From Gordonia otitidis NBRC 100426 (lineage in GTDB: Bacteria; Actinomycetota; Actinomycetes; Mycobacteriales; Mycobacteriaceae): a stretch of 46,894 nucleotides of DNA. Position numbers and translations under genes: made by a program. The notes beneath the pieces are model-generated. The model was not told where the DNA came from. It made no database searches and saw nothing but the letters and a program-made list of their open reading frames with translations. Shown here in pieces: positions 40,850 through 46,894 of the stretch. Numbering within the stretch: position 1 is the stretch's first letter; every line of letters starts with the position of its first letter. Where the stretch lies: positions 1 through 46,894 of the forward strand of contig NZ_BAFB01000096.1 in NCBI RefSeq assembly GCF_000248075.1, read 5' to 3'.

Positions 40850-42676
40850 ATGACCGCCGCCACGATTCCGGGCCTGGAACCCGGCACCGCTCCGACCACA
40901 CACGAAGCGCTGTTGGCATGGGTGGCCGAGGTCGCCGAACTCACCCAGCCCGACCGTGTCGTCTGGTCCGACGGCAGTGACGAGGAATGGGATCGCCTCA
41001 CCGCCGAACTCGTCGAGTCCGGAACCCTCGTCAAACTGAACGAGGACCGCAAGCCCAATTCCTACCTCGCCAAGTCCGACCCCGCCGACGTCGCCCGTGT
41101 CGAGTCGCGCACCTTCATCTGCTCCGAGAAGGAAGAGGACGCGGGTCCGACGAACAACTGGGTTGCTCCCGACGAGATGCGTGCGACCCTGACCCCGCTC
41201 TTCCGCGGCAGCATGCGCGGTCGCACCATGTACGTGATCCCGTTCTGTATGGGCCCGCTCGGCTCGGACGATCCCAAGCTCGGCGTCGAGATCACCGACT
41301 CCGCCTACGTCGTCCTGTCGATGAAGATCATGACGCGCGTCGGTCCCGAGGTGCTTCGACTGCTCGGCGACGACGGCTTCTTCGTCAAGGGGCTGCACTC
41401 GGTCGGTGCACCGCTCGAGCCGGGCCAGGCAGACGTGCCGTGGCCCTGCAGTCCCGACAAGTACATCACCCACTTCCCCGAGACCCGCGAGATCTGGTCC
41501 TACGGGTCGGGCTACGGCGGCAATGCGCTGCTCGGCAAGAAGTGCTACGCGCTGCGTATCGCGTCGGTCATCGCCCGTGACGAGGGCTGGATGGCCGAGC
41601 ACATGCTCATCCTCAAGCTGACCAGCCCGGAGAACAAGGTCTACTTCGTGGCCGCGGCGTTCCCGAGCGCTTGCGGCAAGACCAACCTCGCGATGATCCA
41701 GCCGACCATTCCCGGCTGGAAGGCCGAGACCGTCGGCGACGACATCGCCTGGATGCGGTTCGGCGAGGACGGCCGCCTTTACGCCATCAACCCGGAGTTC
41801 GGCTTCTTCGGCGTGGCACCGGGCACCAGCATGGACTCCAACCCGAATGCGATGAAGACCATCGACGCGGGCAACACGCTCTACACCAACGTCGCAGAGA
41901 CCGACGACGGTGACATCTGGTGGGAGGGTATCGGCGGCGAGAAGCCCGCGCACCTGACCGACTGGCTCGGCAACGACTGGACGCCCGACTCCGATCAGCC
42001 TGCAGCCCATCCGAATTCGCGCTACTGCACCCCGATCTCACAGTGCCCGTCGCTGGCTTCCGAGTGGGACGACCCGCAGGGTGTGCCGATCTCGGCGATC
42101 CTGTTCGGCGGACGCCGCAAGACGACTGTCCCGCTGGTGACCGAGGCCCGTGACTGGCAGAACGGCGTCTTCATGGGCGCGACGGTCGGCTCGGAGCAGA
42201 CCGCGGCAGCAGAGGGCAAGGTCGGCACGGTGCGCCGCGACCCGATGGCCATGCTCCCGTTCATGGGTTACCACGTCGGCGACTACTTCCAGCACTGGAT
42301 CAACCTGGGCAAGAACGCCGACGCGTCGAAGCTGCCCAAGGTGTTCTACGTGAACTGGTTCCGTCGTGGCGACGACGGCCGCTTCCTGTGGCCGGGCTTC
42401 GGCGAGAACAGTCGCGTCCTGAAGTGGATCATCGGCCGTATCGAGGGCGAGAACGAGGGTGTGCAGACACCCGTCGGCATCGTCGCGAAGCCCGAGGAGA
42501 TCGACGTCACCGGACTCGACGTGCCCACCGAGGATCTCGAGGCTGCGCTCGCCGTCGATCCGGAGGAGTGGCGTCGCGAGCTGCCGCTGATCGAGGAGCT
42601 GTTCGAGTTCGTCGGCGAGAAGCTCCCGACCAGCCTGCAGGACGAGCTCGACGCCCTCAAGCAGCGGTTGGGCTGA
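40850..42676 (+). CDS. pckG: Phosphoenolpyruvate carboxykinase (GTP)
   Basis: A 608-residue enzyme converting oxaloacetate and GTP to PEP and CO2, the entry to gluconeogenesis. The kinase loop is SACGKTN (273-279) with the reactive Cys275 typical of GTP-dependent forms. FIVN-type metal and substrate motifs are visible in [20 protein letters not shown] and [28 protein letters not shown] and [20 protein letters not shown] follow. PRRKTT-like [12 protein letters not shown] binds substrate. GGAGGAGGAAA lies just before the ATG. It fits well with the fadAB operon for growth on lipids. Confidence 0.96.
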   Translation: MTAATIPGLEPGTAPTTHEALLAWVAEVAELTQPDRVVWSDGSDEEWDRLTAELVESGTLVKLNEDRKPNSYLAKSDPADVARVESRTFICSEKEEDAGPTNNWVAPDEMRATLTPLFRGSMRGRTMYVIPFCMGPLGSDDPKLGVEITDSAYVVLSMKIMTRVGPEVLRLLGDDGFFVKGLHSVGAPLEPGQADVPWPCSPDKYITHFPETREIWSYGSGYGGNALLGKKCYALRIASVIARDEGWMAEHMLILKLTSPENKVYFVAAAFPSACGKTNLAMIQPTIPGWKAETVGDDIAWMRFGEDGRLYAINPEFGFFGVAPGTSMDSNPNAMKTIDAGNTLYTNVAETDDGDIWWEGIGGEKPAHLTDWLGNDWTPDSDQPAAHPNSRYCTPISQCPSLASEWDDPQGVPISAILFGGRRKTTVPLVTEARDWQNGVFMGATVGSEQTAAAEGKVGTVRRDPMAMLPFMGYHVGDYFQHWINLGKNADASKLPKVFYVNWFRRGDDGRFLWPGFGENSRVLKWIIGRIEGENEGVQTPVGIVAKPEEIDVTGLDVPTEDLEAALAVDPEEWRRELPLIEELFEFVGEKLPTSLQDELDALKQRLG

Positions 42677-42706
42677 CTTCACCTTCTGTCACTCCTGTAA
42701 CTGAGG

Positions 42707-42712
42707 TATCGT
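42707..42712 (+). promoter_or_regulatory. -10 box for a leaderless secreted protein gene
   Basis: TATCGT (42707-42712) lies 8 nt before ATG 42721, with TTCTGT (42684-42689) 17 bp upstream as a weak -35. The gene would be transcribed from its start codon. Confidence 0.5.
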
Positions 42713-42720
42713 TGCCCCCT

Positions 42721-43752
42721 ATGAGTATCCGCTCGTGGGGGGCAACGATCGTCTCTGTGCTCCTAGGTGTTTCGGCGTTCCTCGGCGCATCCGTCTATTC
42801 CGGGGTGACCGCCGGTGTCGCGAGGTCGGCGACGCCGATCATCGCGCGCTACACCGACACCGCCTTCATCAACGGGGTGCCCACCTTCGGGGCGATCTCC
42901 GGGATCGACCGGATCGGCGCCAATCGCTTCGCGATGATCTCGACCGACGTGGGCCGCGCCGGGCCCGCGCGTTTCTACACGAGCCAGTTCAACTACACGT
43001 CCGGCGTCGCCGGATTCACGTCGAACCCGGGAATCGACGGCGGCGGAGTGCTGCTCGGACCGGGCAATATCCCGCCGCTTCCGGGAGCAGCGCAGTACGA
43101 GGGCATCCGCGCGACCAGTGGCGGCTATGTCGTCGTCAGCGGCGGTGACCACCAGTTCGTGCGTCTGCAGAGCGCGGGGCCGGTTGGCACCTACATCCGC
43201 GACCTCGGGCTTCCGTCGGCGTGGCGGCCGTCGAAGAAGTCGGGCCTTGCCGGGCAGCGGGGCCTCACCGGTGTCGCGGTCGGGCCGCGCGGACAGATCA
43301 GCGTGATCACGGCCGGCGGTCTGCGGCAGGACCCCGCCACCTCGGCGCGGCTGCTGACGTTCGGCAAGACCAACTCCGAATTCGTGTACCGCACCGATCC
43401 GGGTAAGAGCGCCGCCGACGTCCTCGCGATCAACAACACCGACTACCTCGTGCTCGAGCGCGGTGCCGGACGCAACACGGCGATCTACTGGGCGACCACC
43501 CGCGGCGCCGACCAGGTGGGAGGCCGCGCATCCCTGTCGGGGGCGGAGAAAGCGATGCCCAAGCAGTCGATCTTCAACACCGACGGCACGCCCCGACTCT
43601 CGACCGGCAACATGGCAGCGATGGCATGGGGCAACTGGCAACCTGACCTGCCGTGGCAGAACTTCCGGACGCGCACCCTGTTCGTCGTGACGAACAACGC
43701 CTTCGCGGGCGCGACCAAGGTGCACTCGTTCGAGGTCCAACTCCCGCGCTGA
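42721..43752 (+). CDS. Secreted phytase-like/esterase-like domain protein
   Basis: A 343-residue protein with an N-terminal signal or anchor (IVSVLLGVSAFLGASVYSGV, about 10-29), then a beta-propeller-like domain. GAISGIDRIGANRFAMISTD and GLTGVAVGPRGQISVITAGG show the blade pattern, and DVLAINNTDYLVLERGAGRN matches the motif of the esterase-like activity of phytase family (Pfam Phytase-like). It is probably exported; enzyme activity is uncertain. It is followed by an ABC exporter pair, 72 nt away, with no hint of a shared operon beyond orientation. Confidence 0.82.
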   Translation: MSIRSWGATIVSVLLGVSAFLGASVYSGVTAGVARSATPIIARYTDTAFINGVPTFGAISGIDRIGANRFAMISTDVGRAGPARFYTSQFNYTSGVAGFTSNPGIDGGGVLLGPGNIPPLPGAAQYEGIRATSGGYVVVSGGDHQFVRLQSAGPVGTYIRDLGLPSAWRPSKKSGLAGQRGLTGVAVGPRGQISVITAGGLRQDPATSARLLTFGKTNSEFVYRTDPGKSAADVLAINNTDYLVLERGAGRNTAIYWATTRGADQVGGRASLSGAEKAMPKQSIFNTDGTPRLSTGNMAAMAWGNWQPDLPWQNFRTRTLFVVTNNAFAGATKVHSFEVQLPR

Positions 43753-43824
43753 TCAACGGATCTCAGGGGGTTCTGGGTGGATCATCCGATGGCAATGCGC
43801 TGCAGTTTTTGGCACGGTTGAGCC

Positions 43825-44712
43825 ATGACATCAGAGCAGGGCGCGAGCGCGGGCGCCGAGGATCTCATCAAAACCTACGGATCCGGTGACACGGAAGTCC
43901 ACGCATTGCGCGGCGTCTCGCTGTCGTTCCGATCGGGTGAGTTCACCGCGATCATGGGGCCCTCGGGATCGGGCAAGTCGACGCTGATGCACTGCCTCGC
44001 AGGTCTCGACGTCGCAACGAGCGGCCGGGTCTACATCGGCGACACGGAACTGACCGGCCTCTCCGACAAGAAGATGACCCTGCTGCGGCGTGACCGCATC
44101 GGTTTCGTGTTCCAGTCGTTCAACCTGGTGCCGACCCTGACAGCGGCCGAGAACATCACGCTGCCCTCCGACATCGCCGGCCGGAAGGTCGATCAGGAGT
44201 GGTACGACACCGTGATCGATCGGCTCGGTATCGCCGACCGGCTCGATCACCTTCCCAGTGAGCTGTCCGGTGGACAGCAGCAGCGTGTCGCATGTGCGCG
44301 TGCGCTGGTGGGAAGGCCTGCCATCATCTTCGGTGACGAACCGACCGGCAACCTCGATTCCCGATCGTCGGGTGAGGTGCTCTCCATTCTGCGTGCGGCG
44401 ACCGACGAGTTCGGTCAGACCGTCGTGATCGTGACGCACGACCCGCGCGCGGCGTCGTATGCCGACCGTGTCGTCTTCCTCGCCGACGGCAAGATCGTCC
44501 GCGAACTTCCGCGACCCTCGGCCGACGACGTCTTCGAGGTGATGAAGAACCTCGACACCGTGCCTGCCGAGAAGTCCGCGGAGGCCGAGACGGGCGATGC
44601 CACGCCCATATCAGGCCACAAGCATGAATCAGGTTCTGTGGCAGCAGAATCCGGAATCGGTAGGCACGCGCTGCAGACCGATCCGGGTGCCGAACCGTCG
44701 CAGGCGGGCTGA
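43825..44712 (+). CDS. ABC transporter ATP-binding protein (MacB/LolD type)
   Basis: A 295-residue ATPase. Walker A is IMGPSGSGKSTLMHCLAGL, the Q-loop FVFQSFNLVPTLTAAENI, the signature LSGGQQQRVACARALVGRP and Walker B IIFGDEPTGNLDSRSSG, all typical of MacB/LolD/FtsE ATPases. After the switch His (VTHDPRAASYADRVVFL) there is an unusual 70-residue charged tail. It pairs with the FtsX-like permease 3 nt downstream. Such mechanotransmission systems move lipids or peptides or remodel the envelope rather than carry substrates through the membrane. Confidence 0.93.
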   Translation: MTSEQGASAGAEDLIKTYGSGDTEVHALRGVSLSFRSGEFTAIMGPSGSGKSTLMHCLAGLDVATSGRVYIGDTELTGLSDKKMTLLRRDRIGFVFQSFNLVPTLTAAENITLPSDIAGRKVDQEWYDTVIDRLGIADRLDHLPSELSGGQQQRVACARALVGRPAIIFGDEPTGNLDSRSSGEVLSILRAATDEFGQTVVIVTHDPRAASYADRVVFLADGKIVRELPRPSADDVFEVMKNLDTVPAEKSAEAETGDATPISGHKHESGSVAAESGIGRHALQTDPGAEPSQAG

Positions 44713-44715
44713 ACC

Positions 44716-46894
44716 ATGGCCTCGGTGATGCGGAAGGTGTCGCTGCGTAATCTGAGTGCGCACAAGGTGCGACTGGCGTTGACCGTCTTCTCGATCGTGC
44801 TGGGCACCGCATTCGTCGCAGGGTCGATCGTGTTCACGTCGACCATCTCGCAGGCGTTCAATTCGATCTTCGACAACGCCGCACCAGGAGTGTCCGTCGA
44901 GGTGACGCCGGAGGGTTCCAACTCCGCAGGCGTCCCGAATTCGATTGTCGACGAACTGAAGTCGCACAAACAAGAACTCGGCGTCGACAAGATCTCGACC
45001 AACTACACGGGACTGGTGACCATCGCCGACTCGCGCGGCAAGGCGCTGCAGACCGGCGGGGCACCGAGCCTCGGTTCCGCGTACGTCCCGCCGGCCGAGT
45101 CGCTGTCCCCCGACGACGGAAAGCTCCTGCCGGGTGGGCGTGCACCTGTCGGCTACCAGGAAGTGGTGCTCAACGAATCGGCCGCGGAGAAGGCGGACCT
45201 GAAGGTCGGATCGTCGACCAAGGTGGTCGTCGGGCAGGGATCGAGCCAACCGATGGACGTCACCGTCGTCGGCATCAGCCAGCTCACGGGCGACACCGGC
45301 GGCTACGTGAACGTCCAGTTCGAGCGCGAGGCGGCGAGCAACCTGCTCTCCGACGGCGAGCACGTCGCGACGATCGACATGTCGGCGGTCGACGGTGTCA
45401 GCGACACCGAACTGCGTGATCGGGTGCAGAAGCTCGTCGGTTCGGACGCGTTGAAGATCCGCACGGGCGATCAGGTGCGGCAGGACGAGAAGGACCGTGT
45501 CAACCAGTTCCTGACGATCTTCACCGGCATCCTGCTGGCTTTCGCTGCCATCGGCCTGGTCGTCGGCACGTTCATCATCTACAACACGTTCTCGATGATT
45601 GTGGCGCAACGTAATCGCGAGCTGGCACTGCTGCGGGCCGTGGGCGCTACCGAGCGCCAGGTGTCGCGCTCGGTGCTGTTCGAGGCGTTCGTCGTCGGCG
45701 TGATCGGCGGTCTCGTCGGCCTCGGCGTCGGTATCGGGCTCGCCGCTGCCCTCAAGGCGATCACGTCGGCGACGTCGGGGCTCCCGGAGGCCTCGCTCGA
45801 CGTCAGTGTCTGGGCTGTGCTCGCTGCGCTGTTCGTCGGCGTGGTGGTGACCATGGTCAGTGCGTGGGTCCCCGCGGTCCGCGCAGCGCGGGTACCGCCT
45901 GTCGAGGCGATGCGTGCCAGCGATGCCGAGCGGGCGTCGTCGTTGCGGACCCGCACCATCACGGGCGCGGTGTTCGGTGTGATCGCCGTCGTCGCGATCG
46001 CCTGGGGCGCGATGGGTGAGGGCCTGTTGCGGGCGGTGATCGTGGGGGTCGGCGCCGGCGCGGCGATCATCGCGGCGGTGCTCGCCGGTCCCGCATTGTT
46101 GCGGCCCGTGGTCGGCGTGTTGGGACGTGTCATCGGCGCGCCGTTCGGCTCGATCGGATACCTCGCCCGCACCAACGCGATGCGCAATCCGCGACGCAGT
46201 TCGGCCACCGCCTTCGCGCTGACTCTCGGTCTGCTACTCGTGGCCGTGATCGGCACTCTCGGAACATCGTTCAAGGGCACGGTCGACACGGCCGTCGACA
46301 CCGGCATCACCGCCGACTACATCGTGACCGGCACCAACAATCTACCGATCTCACCCGCTGTCGCCGATGCCGTGAAGGGTGTGCCCGGTGTCGCCGACTC
46401 CGTCAGCCTCGGCCTGGCGCAGGCGCGCGCCGACGGCGCCAAAGTCAGCGGCTACGCGCCGCTCGGCGGGCAGATCGGAACGGTCGCCAACATCGACATG
46501 CTCGACGGCGCGTCGGACAGACTGCCGGACGACGGGATGTTCGTCAGCCAGCGCACGAGTAACGACAAGGGCTGGAAGCGTGGCGACACAGTCACTTTCA
46601 CCTCATCACTCGGCCAGCAGGTCGCGACACGGGTCGACGGGGTCTACGCCGACAACGAGTCGTTGCAGCCGTGGTTGGTGGGCAGCAAGGTCTACGAGAC
46701 GTTGATGCCGGAACCGGCACGCATGAGCGTCGGGGTCTTCGTGAAAGCGAAGCCGGGAACCGACCTGTCGGCGCTGCGCACCGATCTGGAGAACGCCACG
46801 AACTCCTTCCTCACCGTGCAGGTGCAGGATCGCGGACAGTTCAAGAACAGTCTGTCCCAGCAGATCGACCAGATGCTGGGGGTGCTGTACGCGA
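44716..46894 (+). CDS. FtsX-like ABC transporter permease, C-terminus cut off
   Basis: An open frame of 726 residues runs off the right edge. It begins MASVMRKVSLRNLSAHKVRL, then a TM helix (LTVFSIVLGTAFVAGSIVF), a large extracytoplasmic MacB_PCD domain (about 45-255), and an FtsX core with VVGTFIIYNTFSMIVAQRNR and ELALLRAVGATERQVSRSVL. A second set starts near RTNAMRNPRRSSATAFALTL with another outer domain, so it is the long actinobacterial form (usually about 840-860 residues) with two FtsX units. Only the final TM helices are missing. It forms a complex with the ATPase just upstream. Confidence 0.92.
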   Translation, partial: MASVMRKVSLRNLSAHKVRLALTVFSIVLGTAFVAGSIVFTSTISQAFNSIFDNAAPGVSVEVTPEGSNSAGVPNSIVDELKSHKQELGVDKISTNYTGLVTIADSRGKALQTGGAPSLGSAYVPPAESLSPDDGKLLPGGRAPVGYQEVVLNESAAEKADLKVGSSTKVVVGQGSSQPMDVTVVGISQLTGDTGGYVNVQFEREAASNLLSDGEHVATIDMSAVDGVSDTELRDRVQKLVGSDALKIRTGDQVRQDEKDRVNQFLTIFTGILLAFAAIGLVVGTFIIYNTFSMIVAQRNRELALLRAVGATERQVSRSVLFEAFVVGVIGGLVGLGVGIGLAAALKAITSATSGLPEASLDVSVWAVLAALFVGVVVTMVSAWVPAVRAARVPPVEAMRASDAERASSLRTRTITGAVFGVIAVVAIAWGAMGEGLLRAVIVGVGAGAAIIAAVLAGPALLRPVVGVLGRVIGAPFGSIGYLARTNAMRNPRRSSATAFALTLGLLLVAVIGTLGTSFKGTVDTAVDTGITADYIVTGTNNLPISPAVADAVKGVPGVADSVSLGLAQARADGAKVSGYAPLGGQIGTVANIDMLDGASDRLPDDGMFVSQRTSNDKGWKRGDTVTFTSSLGQQVATRVDGVYADNESLQPWLVGSKVYETLMPEPARMSVGVFVKAKPGTDLSALRTDLENATNSFLTVQVQDRGQFKNSLSQQIDQMLGVLYA

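Overview
The window is high-GC actinobacterial DNA, and its gene content points to a mycolic-acid-making member of the Mycobacteriales, most likely Gordonia or a close relative (inference, no database search). The evidence is an MmpL3-type mycolate flippase, an M13 peptidase like mycobacterial Zmp1, an R2-like ligand-binding oxidase, GTP-dependent PEP carboxykinase, and frequent leaderless starts placed about 7 nt behind a TANNNT -10 box. The order M13 peptidase ... YbhN-like protein, AI-2E/PerM transporter, mmpL3, NYN protein, trmB, two unknown genes, pckG resembles from memory the Rv0198c-Rv0211 stretch of M. tuberculosis, with extra genes inserted.

Layout: 1-2.4 kb holds a cut-off 13E12/DUF222 protein, a histidine phosphatase and a VOC protein. 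2.4-7.4 kb holds an ECF sigma factor with a SnoaL-like tail, a leaderless Cys-bearing micro-ORF, a ROK regulator and a drug-exporter-type ABC pair. 7.5-10.7 kb is a molybdate uptake operon (HTH-Mop regulator, modA, modB, modC) that runs tail-to-tail into a class III adenylyl cyclase. 11.7-16.5 kb has a regulator made of two fused TetR units, divergent from the fadA-fadB beta-oxidation operon. 16.6-24.9 kb is all minus strand: an SPFH protein, an HsaD-like hydrolase under a KstR-type operator, a G-rich repeat array, an R2lox protein, an MMPL transporter, a potassium channel and the M13 peptidase.

25-32.8 kb has a pirin, a penicillin-binding-protein homologue that has lost its catalytic serine, a DUF3054 membrane protein, a YbhN-like protein and, divergently, a translationally coupled AI-2E transporter, histidine kinase and response regulator. 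32.8-38 kb is the trmB-NYN-mmpL3 block on the minus strand. 38-40.6 kb is a tightly overlapping plus-strand trio (degenerate P-loop protein, two-TM protein, acidic DxDxDG protein), then pckG, a secreted phytase-like protein and the start of a MacB/FtsX ABC system cut by the right edge.

No tRNA, rRNA, CRISPR array, IS element or prophage was found. The least explained items are the 350-bp G-rich repeat array at 18.66-19.0 kb, the pseudo-PBP at 26.2 kb, the three-gene unit at 38.05-40.63 kb, the Cys-rich leaderless micro-ORF at 3.72 kb, and the tandem repeats before and after mmpL3.
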